Origin: an uncultured Bacteroidales bacterium
Lineage (GTDB): Bacteria > Bacteroidota > Bacteroidia > Bacteroidales > Paludibacteraceae
Assembly (NCBI GenBank): GCA_902800215.1
Contig: CADCDS010000016.1
Coordinates: forward strand, 424-40,863
Length of the DNA: 40,440 bases
Direction: 5' to 3'
The translations under genes were made by a program, and so were the position numbers. This document shows positions 7,835 to 16,294 of this stretch, in pieces (the first letter of the stretch is position 1; the number at the start of each line of letters is the position of its first letter). The notes beneath the pieces are model-generated. The model did no database searches, was not told where the DNA came from, and worked only from the letters and a program-made list of their open reading frames with translations.

Positions 7835-8788
7835 ATGATCAATAGAACGATGGTTCGAACACGCGTGGTACAAACGCTGTTCGCTTACTACAAAGACGGG
7901 GACAAGACACCGGGGACAGCGCGCAAAGAATTGCGCAAGAGTTTTGCAGACACCTACGATCTGTATTTTATGTTGCTGGCTTTCATGAACGAGTTGACGG
8001 CTTATGCCCAGCAGCAGTTGGAAGAGCAGTCGGCACGTGCGCGTGCAACGCATGCATCATGGGTGCCTAATAAGCGGTTTGTGCAGAACCGTTTTGCCCA
8101 GCAGATCTTCGATAACCGTGCTTTGCGTGCACGCATGGCGGAGCAGAACTTGAGTTGGGATGCCGGTATCCCTGCGGTGCATGAGGTGTACAAGCAACTC
8201 GTGGAAAGCGATTTCTATAAACAATATATGGAAGCGGACGCGTGTACGTATGAGGACGACAAGCGTGTGTGGCGGCTGATTTACCAGAACTTGCTGGTGG
8301 ACAACGACGCCTTGAGCGATGCTTTGGACGAAATGGAAGTGGTGCTGGACAAGTCCAACTGGACCGTGGATGCCGACATCGTGATCAGTTATGTGATCAA
8401 GACGATCAAGCGTTTTAAGGAAGACAGCACACCGGAGACACCGCTGCTGGAGATGTTCGACAGCGAAGAGGAGTTGACCTTTGCTATGCAACTGTTGGAG
8501 TTCGCCTTGGCCGATCATGCCAAGTCGGAAGAACGCATCAACAGTCACCTCAAAGGCTGGGATGCCGACCGCATTGCGTACATGGATCGCGTATTAGTGG
8601 AAACCGCTTTGGCGGAGATCATCCATTTTGACGACATCGCCCTCACCGTCTCGATGAACGAGTATATCGAGTTGGCCAAGACCTATTCGGGCGATAAGAG
8701 TTATATGTTCATTAACGGTATCCTGACCGAGATCATACGCGACCTGCGTAACGAGGGAGATATGTTCAAAGCATTGACACTGAAATAA
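7835..8788 (+). CDS. nusB: Transcription antitermination factor NusB, long Bacteroidota form
   Basis: NusB, with NusE, binds boxA RNA to keep polymerase from terminating in rRNA operons. At 317 residues this is the long form seen in Bacteroidota, roughly twice the size of the E. coli protein. The N-terminus keeps MINRTMVRTRVVQTLFAYY, and the C-terminal all-helical core (about 185-310) has DRVLVETALAEIIHF, SMNEYIELAKTYS and FINGILTEI. Between them is a charged, family-specific extension. The start at 7835 fits both the promoter and the conserved MINR opening. It leads a run with yajC and the YbbR-domain gene. Confidence 0.9.
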   Translation: MINRTMVRTRVVQTLFAYYKDGDKTPGTARKELRKSFADTYDLYFMLLAFMNELTAYAQQQLEEQSARARATHASWVPNKRFVQNRFAQQIFDNRALRARMAEQNLSWDAGIPAVHEVYKQLVESDFYKQYMEADACTYEDDKRVWRLIYQNLLVDNDALSDALDEMEVVLDKSNWTVDADIVISYVIKTIKRFKEDSTPETPLLEMFDSEEELTFAMQLLEFALADHAKSEERINSHLKGWDADRIAYMDRVLVETALAEIIHFDDIALTVSMNEYIELAKTYSGDKSYMFINGILTEIIRDLRNEGDMFKALTLK

Positions 8789-8819
8789 ATCATTATAAAT
8801 CTTTAAATCACTAATTTTT

Positions 8820-9263
8820 ATGGAATTGAATTCTATTTTATTATTCGTTCAGACCGACGGTGGTAACGCAGAAACGACAGTAGCACAAGCAGAAAGTCAA
8901 CAAGGCGTATTAAGTCAATTTACCGAGCAACAAGCTCCGGGTGAACTTCCGGAAGGTGGTCAGCAAGAAAGACCGCAAGGAAATATCTTCATGACCCTGC
9001 TGCCGCTGATTTTGATTTTTGCCGTTTTCTATTTCTTCATGATCCGTCCGCAAAAGAAACAGCAGAAAGAGTTACAGAAGAAACGTGAAGCGATGAAGGA
9101 AGGTGACCGCGTAGTAACCGCCGGTGGTATCTTCGGTAAGATCAAAGAGGTGAAAGACAACGCTTTCATCATCACGATTGATAAGGACGTAACGATCAAA
9201 GTAAGCAAAGAGAGCGTTTATGCGGATCTTACAGACGCACAAAACACCAACGAGAAGAAATAA
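8820..9263 (+). CDS. yajC: Sec translocon accessory subunit YajC, N-terminally extended
   Basis: This 147-residue YajC associates with SecDF in the Sec export machinery. The core is clear: a single membrane helix (about 55-75, TLLPLILIFAVFYFFMIRPQ) followed by KKQQKELQKKREAMKEGDRVVTAGGIFGKI, the usual YajC cytoplasmic domain. The helix comes late: about 50 residues rich in Gln, Glu and Gly precede it, where most YajC proteins have 15-20. The 3' end overlaps the YbbR-domain gene by 44 bases. The nusB-yajC-YbbR order is common in Bacteroidota. Confidence 0.9.
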   Translation: MELNSILLFVQTDGGNAETTVAQAESQQGVLSQFTEQQAPGELPEGGQQERPQGNIFMTLLPLILIFAVFYFFMIRPQKKQQKELQKKREAMKEGDRVVTAGGIFGKIKEVKDNAFIITIDKDVTIKVSKESVYADLTDAQNTNEKK

Positions 9264-10170
9264 AGACATTGCGATCTTTGTTCTCTTCTTGATTCTTGCC
9301 TCGTTGTTGTGGTACGGACATGCTATGCAGTCCGTGCGCAACACGCAGGTACCTGTGTACGTACATTATACCGGTAAACCCGGCACCATCGGTTTGGGTG
9401 AAGAAGGTCTGCCGGAACAAGTGATGATCGAAGTGCGTGATGCCGGACACCGTTTGAACGCCTACCATCAGTCACCGCTGCAGATCACCATCGATCTGCG
9501 GCAGTACATTCACGGCGACACCGGTACCATTCACATCCCTGCCAATGACTTACGCAGCAGCATCAAAGCCGTGCTGCAAGACAACAGCAACCTGATCAAC
9601 ACCGTACCGGAAGAGATCAGTTGCTCCTATTTCACAGAGAAAGAGAAAACGGTGGTCGTCCAACTGAACGGTGACATGCAGGTGGCAGACGGTTACCAGA
9701 TGGTAGGAAATCCCCGTTTTCAAAAGAAACTTCATCTGTACGGAAAGAAATCACGCCTGAAGACGATCGACACGATCTACACCCAGCCTTTCAACCTGAA
9801 AGACCTGAGCGATACCACACACGCCGTGTTCGCTTTGGATATCCCCAAGGGTGTTCGTGCGGAGAAAGACAGCCTTGAGGTGGAGATCATCACGGAACAG
9901 TACACCGAGAAACGGTTCATGGTCGAAATCAAGGCAGAGAAAGTACCGGAAGGATGCTACCTGCATCTGTTTCCGAACAAAGCGGAAGTGAACGTACGTA
10001 TCGGTGTTTCGCACTATTCCGAGATCAATGAATCGGATTTTAAGGTAACTTGCGATTATCCGAGACTACCGATTTCCAAGTTGAAATTAGATTTGAAATA
10101 TCCCGATAACCCCCATATTACCTCGGCATGGGTGTATCCGTCTGAGGTAGAATATTTTTCAGAACAATGA
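9220..10170 (+). CDS. YbbR-like domain membrane protein
   Basis: This is a 316-residue protein with one N-terminal membrane helix (about 16-34) followed by a large non-cytoplasmic part built of beta-strands, as in YbbR/CdaR-like proteins. Repeated strand patterns such as VPVYVHYTG...PEQVMIEVRD and VVVQLNGDMQVADGYQMVGNPRF support YbbR domains. CdaR of Bacillus regulates a diadenylate cyclase, but no cyclase gene is in this window, so that role is not implied. The frame starts inside yajC; the overlap suggests translational coupling. The stop overlaps the aminotransferase ATG by four bases. Confidence 0.75.
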   Translation: MRILQTHKTPTRRNKDIAIFVLFLILASLLWYGHAMQSVRNTQVPVYVHYTGKPGTIGLGEEGLPEQVMIEVRDAGHRLNAYHQSPLQITIDLRQYIHGDTGTIHIPANDLRSSIKAVLQDNSNLINTVPEEISCSYFTEKEKTVVVQLNGDMQVADGYQMVGNPRFQKKLHLYGKKSRLKTIDTIYTQPFNLKDLSDTTHAVFALDIPKGVRAEKDSLEVEIITEQYTEKRFMVEIKAEKVPEGCYLHLFPNKAEVNVRIGVSHYSEINESDFKVTCDYPRLPISKLKLDLKYPDNPHITSAWVYPSEVEYFSEQ

Positions 10171-11294
10171 GAAAAATTCAAATGGTTGACCTGCAGACGC
10201 AGTACATGCGTATCAAGCAGGAGATCGATGCCGGCATCCAAGAAGTGATCGAAACCGCTGCCTTCGTCAAAGGACAGAAAGTAGCGGATTTTCAAGCGCA
10301 TTTGGAAGCGTATACCGGCGCCAAGCATGTGATCAACGTCGGTAACGGTACCGACGCCCTTCAGATCGCCCTGATGGGTCTGGGTCTGAAAGCCGGTGAC
10401 GAAGTGATCACACCTACCTTCACCTTCATCGCGACTGCAGAAGTGGTAGCTTTGTTAGGTCTGACACCGGTGGTTGTGGACGTGGACTGGAACACAATGA
10501 ATATGGATATTGAATCCGTTCGTCGGGCCATCACACCGCGTACCAAAGCTATCGTTCCGGTGCATTTGTTCGGTCAGTGTGCCAACATGGAAGCGATCAT
10601 GGCTTTGGCGGAAGAACATCATCTGTATGTAGTAGAAGATGCATGCCAGGCGATCGGTGCCAAGTACACCTTCTCGAACGGCGAGACCAAACAAGCCGGC
10701 ACCATCGGACATATCGGTTGCACCTCTTTCTTCCCCTCTAAGAACTTAGGCTGCTACGGGGACGGCGGTGCTATCTTTACTAATGACGACGACTTAGCCG
10801 CACGCATGCGTGCGATCGCAAACCACGGCATGGTGGTGCGTTACCACCACGACATGATCGGTGTTAACAGCCGTCTGGACAGCATCCAAGCCGCCGTACT
10901 GGATGCCAAGTTACCTCATTTAGACGAATATATCGCTGCCCGTCAACGCGCCGCAGCGTATTACGATAAAGCGTTTGCCGGAAACGACAAACTCCTCATC
11001 CCGGGTCGTGAACCGCAGTCCACCCACGTCTTCCATCAATACACTCTACGTGTAGTGGGTGCTGACCGTGACGCGTTACGTGCCGGACTTGCCGAACGCG
11101 GTATCCCGGCAATGATCTACTATCCGGTGCCGCTGCATCAACAGAAAGCGTACCTCGATCCCCGTTATAAAGACGGAGATTTCCCCGTAGCTGAGAAACT
11201 GGCTGCCTGCGTACTCTCCCTGCCGATGCATACGGAATTGGATGAAGAACAACTCGATTATATCACTTCCAGTGTACTCGAACTAATCCGCTAA
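10167..11294 (+). CDS. DegT/DnrJ/EryC1/StrS-family aminotransferase
   Basis: This 375-residue PLP enzyme belongs to the family that aminates nucleotide-linked keto sugars for O-antigen, capsule or secondary glycans. Visible features are VNVGNGTDALQIAL, the TPTFTFIATAE block, EDACQAIGA (the pyridine-nitrogen Asp) and SFFPSKNLGCYGDGG, whose Lys forms the internal aldimine, then HGMVVRYHHDMIGVNSRLDSIQAA. It is full length. It follows the YbbR gene with an ATGA overlap and precedes rpoN by five bases. No other sugar-nucleotide gene is nearby, so the exact sugar is unknown; FdtB/QdtB- and WbpE-like enzymes are the closest kinds I would consider. Confidence 0.88.
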   Translation: MRKIQMVDLQTQYMRIKQEIDAGIQEVIETAAFVKGQKVADFQAHLEAYTGAKHVINVGNGTDALQIALMGLGLKAGDEVITPTFTFIATAEVVALLGLTPVVVDVDWNTMNMDIESVRRAITPRTKAIVPVHLFGQCANMEAIMALAEEHHLYVVEDACQAIGAKYTFSNGETKQAGTIGHIGCTSFFPSKNLGCYGDGGAIFTNDDDLAARMRAIANHGMVVRYHHDMIGVNSRLDSIQAAVLDAKLPHLDEYIAARQRAAAYYDKAFAGNDKLLIPGREPQSTHVFHQYTLRVVGADRDALRAGLAERGIPAMIYYPVPLHQQKAYLDPRYKDGDFPVAEKLAACVLSLPMHTELDEEQLDYITSSVLELIR

Positions 11295-11299
11295 CTGCT

Positions 11300-12802
11300 A
11301 TGAGTTCCATCGGCCTTCAACAAAACCTGACGCAGACAACCAAGTTAACCCCTGCGCAGATTCAGGTGATTCGTATGCTCGAATTACCCTCTATCGAATT
11401 AAGTCAACGTATCAACGAAGAGTTGCAGGAAAACCCGGCGTTGGAGGAAGGAAGGGATGAGACCTTAGTAGAGGAAGGACTGAACGGTCCGGAGGATGAA
11501 GGGTACATGCCTGATGACGGGTATGATGACGGTCGTCAACGGGATCCGTTGCAAAATGAGGATTTCAACTACGAGCAGTACGTATCCGATGACGAGACAC
11601 CGAGTTACATGCTCCATCAGCAGTACAGTCCGGCCGATGAGGACAGGCGGGAAGTGCCGATCATCGGAGGCAGCAGTCTGATCGAAGAACTCAAATCGCA
11701 GATCTATCTGACTAATATGACCAAGCCGCAGCGGCATATCGCCAAGTGGGTATTGGGCAATATTGACGATGACGGTTACCTTCGCCGTACCACGGAACAA
11801 CTGGTGGACGATATTATGTTTCAGGAACAACTGACTGTCACCGATGAAGAGATGGAGGATATCGTGCGGCAGATCAAGCAGTTCGATCCTCCCGGCATAG
11901 CGTCGGCCAACTTGCAGGAGTGCCTGCTTAAGCAGTTGGAAGTGAAGATGGAAGAGAACCCGTCAGACAGTCTGCGCCTGGCGTACTGTATCTTAGACAA
12001 ACATTTCGAGGCTTTCTCCAAGCATCATTTCGAGAAGATCATTCAGAAGATTCATTGTACGGATGAAGCTTTTCAAGCTGCCGTGCAGGAGATTGTGCAC
12101 TTGAATCAGAAACCGGCCAATGCCTTTACCGGTTCCGTCTATGAGACCCAACGGGAAACGATCATTCCGGATTTCCTGATCGAAGAACGCGATGAGGAGT
12201 TATATGTGGTGCTTAACACCGGTGACATCCCGGAACTGCATGTGAGCCGAGACTACAGCGAGATGCTCGACGAGTACAGCAAGATGCCCAAGAACGCCGA
12301 ATCCCGTCAGGCGATGCAGTTCATCAAACAGAAGTTAGACTCCGCCAAGTGGTTCATCGATGCCATCAAGCAACGTAATGAGACGCTGATGACCACCATG
12401 ACCGCTATCCTCAAAGCGCAGTACGACTTCTTCTTAGACGGCGAAGAGACCAGTCTCAAACCCATGGTGCTGCAGGACATCGCTGACCGTACCGGTTACG
12501 ATGTATCCACTATCTCCCGGGTGAGCAACAGCAAGTACGTGCAGACCCGTTTCGGTATCTATCCCTTGAAGTATTTCTTCTCGGAAGGTATGACCAACGC
12601 TGAAGGCGATGAGGTATCCACACGGGAGATCAAGAAGATCCTGCAGGAACATATCCAGGCGGAAGACAAACGAAACCCGTTGACCGATGAGCAGTTAGTG
12701 ACCGTCTTAGGAGCGAACGGTTATCCTATCGCCCGTCGTACGATCGCCAAATACCGTGACGCACTCGGTATTCCTGTCGCACGTATGCGTAAGACCAAAT
12801 GA
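11300..12802 (+). CDS. rpoN: RNA polymerase sigma-54 factor
   Basis: This 500-residue sigma factor depends on AAA+ activators and recognises -24/-12 promoters. Region I is at the N-terminus (LQQNLTQTTKLTPAQIQVIRMLEL, with INEELQENPALEE), followed by an acidic linker. The core-binding domain runs about 120-300, and the DNA-binding part ends in the RpoN box ARRTIAKYRDALGIP (about 478-492). All diagnostic parts are intact. It begins five bases after the aminotransferase and its TGA overlaps the next ATG, placing it at the head of a long overlapping run of envelope genes. No bacterial enhancer-binding protein is in the window. Confidence 0.95.
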   Translation: MSSIGLQQNLTQTTKLTPAQIQVIRMLELPSIELSQRINEELQENPALEEGRDETLVEEGLNGPEDEGYMPDDGYDDGRQRDPLQNEDFNYEQYVSDDETPSYMLHQQYSPADEDRREVPIIGGSSLIEELKSQIYLTNMTKPQRHIAKWVLGNIDDDGYLRRTTEQLVDDIMFQEQLTVTDEEMEDIVRQIKQFDPPGIASANLQECLLKQLEVKMEENPSDSLRLAYCILDKHFEAFSKHHFEKIIQKIHCTDEAFQAAVQEIVHLNQKPANAFTGSVYETQRETIIPDFLIEERDEELYVVLNTGDIPELHVSRDYSEMLDEYSKMPKNAESRQAMQFIKQKLDSAKWFIDAIKQRNETLMTTMTAILKAQYDFFLDGEETSLKPMVLQDIADRTGYDVSTISRVSNSKYVQTRFGIYPLKYFFSEGMTNAEGDEVSTREIKKILQEHIQAEDKRNPLTDEQLVTVLGANGYPIARRTIAKYRDALGIPVARMRKTK

Positions 12803-13422
12803 GAGTTGTAGCGAACATATTGGCGCATATACTCAGTCTGGTGTTCTATCCGCTGTTTGTACCTACCTACGGAATCGCGTTGTTCTGTTACGCGTTCCAG
12901 TGTCCGATGGTTTGGTCGGCTGTGGCCATCATCGGTACGGTGCTGCTGACCTGCGTGCTACCGATGACCGCGATCGGCATCATGATTCACAAAGGAAAAG
13001 TGAAAGATATTCAGATCAGTAACGCTGCCGAACGCACCTTACCGTATCTGTATTCGACGATCGGTTTTATGTTCTGGTCCTACCTGATCGGCGGTGTGCT
13101 GGAGGCACCGTTGTTTCTTACCTTAGTAGCCGTTGGTGCGACGGTAGCTTTAGGCATCGTCACGATCATCAACCGCTATTGGAAGATCAGCGCGCACCTC
13201 ACCGGCATCGGAGGACTGATCGGAGGATGGATGAGTTTCTATGCCGCGGCTGACGCAGCACCTACGACGTCTATCATCCTGATTTGGATGCTGTTCTCCT
13301 TGGTGATGATGTTCGCCCGCCTGCGCCTCAACGCCCACACGAGTACACAAGTGGTAGCCGGGTGGCTATTGGGCATCGTTTGTACCTGTCTCCCCTATTG
13401 TATCATCACGTATGTGGTATAA
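12799..13422 (+). CDS. PAP2-like integral membrane phosphatase
   Basis: This 207-residue protein has about six hydrophobic helices. It fits the membrane PAP2 (lipid phosphate phosphatase) family by an ISAHLTGIGG motif (SGH-like) and ARLRLNAHTSTQVVAGWLLG (the R-x-H third motif). The usual Asp of HxxxD is Gln here; from memory this AHTxxQVxAG form is common in Bacteroidota relatives, so it need not mean loss of activity. The first motif (KxxxxxxRP) is only weakly matched. It could dephosphorylate a lipid or undecaprenyl intermediate. It overlaps rpoN by four bases and DUF4105 by eleven. Confidence 0.75.
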   Translation: MRVVANILAHILSLVFYPLFVPTYGIALFCYAFQCPMVWSAVAIIGTVLLTCVLPMTAIGIMIHKGKVKDIQISNAAERTLPYLYSTIGFMFWSYLIGGVLEAPLFLTLVAVGATVALGIVTIINRYWKISAHLTGIGGLIGGWMSFYAAADAAPTTSIILIWMLFSLVMMFARLRLNAHTSTQVVAGWLLGIVCTCLPYCIITYVV

Positions 13423-14413
13423 GATTCAAATAGCAATTTTGGGGCTGTGTCTGAGCATGACCGTCAGCCTGCAGGCAGCGGAGGAACTGAGCAATGATAC
13501 CTTTGTATGGCTTGTCACCTGTTCTCCGGGTGATGATCTGTATAACAAATACGGTCACACGGCGATTCGTGTGCGTGACTCTGTCAATGATATCGATGCC
13601 ATCTTCAACTACGGCACGTTTGATTTCAACACGGAGCATTTCTATTGGAAGTTTATGCGCGGTGAGACCTGGTATGAGTTGGGTCTGGAGTATCCGTATT
13701 ACTGGTTCGAACGCGCGTATACCGATCATGGCCGGAAGGTCTATTGGCAGGAACTGAACCTCGATCAAGCAGAGAAACAGGCCTTGTGGGACGCGTTATG
13801 GGAGAATCTCAAACCGCAGAACAAACAATACCTGTATAATTTTGTCTTTGACAACTGTGCAACCCGGCCGTACCATATGATCATGGATGCCTGCTCGTAT
13901 GCCGTCACATCGGAATACAAAGGCTATACCGGCAGTACCTACCGTTCTTTCTTACGCCATTACACAGGCGGCTTGTCCTGGGCCAATGCCGGTATCAACC
14001 TGCTTTTTGGTCCACGAGCGGACCGTAAGATGGATTCGGAACAACGCTTGTTCCTGCCGGAAGAGTTGATGAATTACATGCAACAAGCCTATCGCACCGA
14101 TGACGGTGCACCGTTTGTGCTGCGCAGTAACATCGCTCCTTTTGAACCGCCCTACACTCCCTGGTACGCTTCCTGGCCTGTCGGACTGGTACTCTATTTC
14201 CTCTTTGTTTTAGGAATGAGCTGGTACGACCGCAGACGGAAGAAATGGTCCTGGTGGGTAGAAGCCGTAACGGGATTCGTTTACCTGTTCCTGTTACTGC
14301 TGGTAGGTTTTCTCACTTTCTTCAGCTGTCATCCGTTGGTAGGATTCGGCTGGCGTTTACTTATTATCCCTGTAACCCATTTATGCGCAAGATTACTCTA
14401 TATCATTCGCTGA
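13412..14413 (+). CDS. DUF4105 exported membrane protein
   Basis: This 333-residue protein has an N-terminal signal or anchor (about 1-22, ending in QA-A). Its periplasmic domain (25-190) has the DUF4105/Lnb-like signatures YGHTAIRV, FNYGTFDF and FDNCATRP; the His and Cys look like a thiol-type hydrolase pair. Two or more hydrophobic helices follow at about 250-330. Related NlpC/P60-like or Lnb-type proteins act on lipoproteins or acyl chains, but the activity of this family is not established. The gene overlaps its upstream neighbour by 11 bases and its downstream neighbour by 31, in the middle of a lipid and envelope run. Confidence 0.8.
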   Translation: MWYKIQIAILGLCLSMTVSLQAAEELSNDTFVWLVTCSPGDDLYNKYGHTAIRVRDSVNDIDAIFNYGTFDFNTEHFYWKFMRGETWYELGLEYPYYWFERAYTDHGRKVYWQELNLDQAEKQALWDALWENLKPQNKQYLYNFVFDNCATRPYHMIMDACSYAVTSEYKGYTGSTYRSFLRHYTGGLSWANAGINLLFGPRADRKMDSEQRLFLPEELMNYMQQAYRTDDGAPFVLRSNIAPFEPPYTPWYASWPVGLVLYFLFVLGMSWYDRRRKKWSWWVEAVTGFVYLFLLLLVGFLTFFSCHPLVGFGWRLLIIPVTHLCARLLYIIR

Positions 14414-15852
14414 TTATCAGTATGTTATTAATCAGCAGCACCCTCACTGCCGCTCCTCGGCTGACCATTGTAGCCGTGGTGGACGGTTTGTCATCTGAGA
14501 GTCTGAACACCCTTCGGCCCTACTGGCAGAAAGGCGGCCTTCGTACCTTAAGTGAAGAAGCGTACCAGACGACCGTCACCTTTCCCCATCTGGTGTACGG
14601 CGGTAACGAGACGACTGCAACCCTGATGACGGGTGCCACACCGGATCGGCACGGATATACGATGGATAACTATTTCGTGCGGAAGAGCCGTTCCGTGCGT
14701 GCGATGCTGAACGATGAGTCGGTACGCGGCATCGGTTCATCCATCCACTTGTCTGCCAAGGAACTACTGATGCCCACGATCGCCGATCGGATGCGTATGC
14801 TCTATCCGGAAGGCAAGATCTATGCGGTCGGTTTGCAACCGCAGACGACGGTACTCTTAGCCGGTCACGCGGCTAACGCCTGTTGCTGGATAGATGCAGA
14901 CACCCGGGAATGGGCGGCAACGACGGCGTATAACGAAGGACTACCTTCGGCGGCCTATGAGCAGAACAAAAAAGGGAGAATAGCAGACTTGGCTACGCAC
15001 TTATGGACACCGCGCATGGCGGTGAACACCTACACTGCACCTACCGCTCAAGAGAAGAAAAAGAAGGGATTCAGTTACGATGTAAGCAAGAACCTGCTTC
15101 GTTGTCCGGAAGCCAACACCCTGGTTATAGAACTGGCCTTGGCACTGCAACAAACGGAGCAATTAGGTACCGATGCCACACCGGATATGATCTTGTTACA
15201 CTTGAATACCCTCAGTCCGGCAGCCAACTCTGACCGCATCGCATCAGCGGAACAGGAAGATATGTACCTGTGGTTAAATCAGGACTTAGGTTACCTCATG
15301 GAGCAATTGGATAAACGCATCGGACATACGAACTATCGCATCTTAGTGGTGGGTCGTCCCGTCTTAGGAACCGACGCACAGACGATGGAGACCATTCATA
15401 TGCCGGTAAGGCAGTTCAATATCGACCGTGCCGCGGCATTAACCGGCACCTATCTGATGGCCCTTTACGGACATGAACGGTGGGTGGACGGAGCCTACGG
15501 ACAGAGTATCTACTTGAACCGTTCCCTCATCGAGCAGAAACGAATGAACCTGGAGAGCATCCAACGGCAGGTAGCGAATTTCCTGATGGATTTTGAAGGT
15601 GTACAAGTGGCCTTTCCTCATTACGAAGCGTTCCATTATCCGCTGATCGGAAACTCCCTTTGTAAGAAACACACCGGTGACGTGGTCTTTATGCTCCAAC
15701 CCGGCTGGCAGTTGATGCAGAATGACCTACAACCTATCGACCGTGTCATCGATGAACAACCGGCTGTTCCGGTGTTGTTATGGTCAGGAGAGATCCTACC
15801 GATGCCGCAAGGAACTATTGATGCGACAGGAGTTGCAGATTTGTTATTTTAG
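14383..15852 (+). CDS. Alkaline-phosphatase-superfamily exported protein, metal ligands apparently missing
   Basis: This 489-residue exported protein starts at the ATG opening the signal peptide (MRKITLYHSLIISMLLISSTLTAA). The alkaline-phosphatase/nucleotide-pyrophosphatase fold is indicated by VVDGL with its metal-type Asp (about 34) and by NETTATLMTGATPDRHG (nucleophile and TG...P..HG region). However, the later metal-ligand motifs of active relatives (a TDxxGH-like block and a DHG block) are not seen: the corresponding stretches read LLHLNTLSPAANSD and LVVGRPVLG. The C-terminal half (340-489) keeps the ExxLxxxG and VPVLL segments of the fold. It may be a catalytically altered or pseudo-enzyme member. 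It overlaps DUF4105 by 31 bases. Confidence 0.75.
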   Translation: MRKITLYHSLIISMLLISSTLTAAPRLTIVAVVDGLSSESLNTLRPYWQKGGLRTLSEEAYQTTVTFPHLVYGGNETTATLMTGATPDRHGYTMDNYFVRKSRSVRAMLNDESVRGIGSSIHLSAKELLMPTIADRMRMLYPEGKIYAVGLQPQTTVLLAGHAANACCWIDADTREWAATTAYNEGLPSAAYEQNKKGRIADLATHLWTPRMAVNTYTAPTAQEKKKKGFSYDVSKNLLRCPEANTLVIELALALQQTEQLGTDATPDMILLHLNTLSPAANSDRIASAEQEDMYLWLNQDLGYLMEQLDKRIGHTNYRILVVGRPVLGTDAQTMETIHMPVRQFNIDRAAALTGTYLMALYGHERWVDGAYGQSIYLNRSLIEQKRMNLESIQRQVANFLMDFEGVQVAFPHYEAFHYPLIGNSLCKKHTGDVVFMLQPGWQLMQNDLQPIDRVIDEQPAVPVLLWSGEILPMPQGTIDATGVADLLF

Positions 15853-15874
15853 ATTTGAGATTTAAAATTTGAAT
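15847..15874. repeat. 7-base tandem array, TTTGAGA type
   Basis: TTTTAGA, TTTGAGA, TTTAAAA, TTTGAAT in register. It spans the stop of the phosphatase-like gene and the space before the DUF4494 ATG, where a ribosome site would be expected. Confidence 0.7.
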
Positions 15875-15877
15875 AGT

Positions 15878-16294
15878 ATGATATTTCACGAGATTAAAGT
15901 TAGTTATGACCGTCAGACGGGGGAAGATAACCCGGGTAAGGTAAAAGAGATCTACCTCATTGACGGTGCCGTCAGTTTTGCAGACGCAGAGAATTGTCTG
16001 ATGGAAGAGATCAAACCGTTCATCTTCGGAGACTGCGAAGTGCAGACCTGCAAACGCAGTCAGTTCTTTGAGATCTTCCCCAACGAAGGCGGTGAGTATT
16101 GGTACAAAGCACGTGTGGAGATGATCACCATCGACGGAGAGAAAGAGACCCGTAAGAACGTCTCCGTTCTCGTACAAGCCAATATGTTGGACGATGCGGT
16201 CTTTGCTCTCAAACAGGCATTGAAATCGTATGACTGCGAACTCCTCTCTATCGCCAAATCACCGATCGTAGATATCTTACACGCCGTTCAATAA
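15878..16294 (+). CDS. DUF4494 protein
   Basis: This 138-residue soluble protein matches DUF4494, a Bacteroidota-specific family of unknown function. It opens with MIFHEIKVSYDRQTGED, followed by KEIYLIDGAVSFADAE and EYWYKARVEMITIDGEKETRK, an alpha/beta pattern with no obvious catalytic residues. The start is the ATG at 15878, since the longer frame would begin at a TTG within the upstream array. Its stop shares one base with the glsA ATG. From memory DUF4494 genes often lie near yggS in Bacteroidales, which fits this run. Confidence 0.85.
   Translation: MIFHEIKVSYDRQTGEDNPGKVKEIYLIDGAVSFADAENCLMEEIKPFIFGDCEVQTCKRSQFFEIFPNEGGEYWYKARVEMITIDGEKETRKNVSVLVQANMLDDAVFALKQALKSYDCELLSIAKSPIVDILHAVQ

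Noticed and set aside
8785-8812. AT-rich 8-base periodicity before yajC
   Set aside because: TAAATC-like units are too degenerate and irregular in spacing to call an array.
12799-13422. PAP2-like protein as inactive because HxxxD is HxxxQ
   Set aside because: From memory the AHTxxQVxAG form is common in Bacteroidota relatives, so the change looks family-typical and not a sign of decay.
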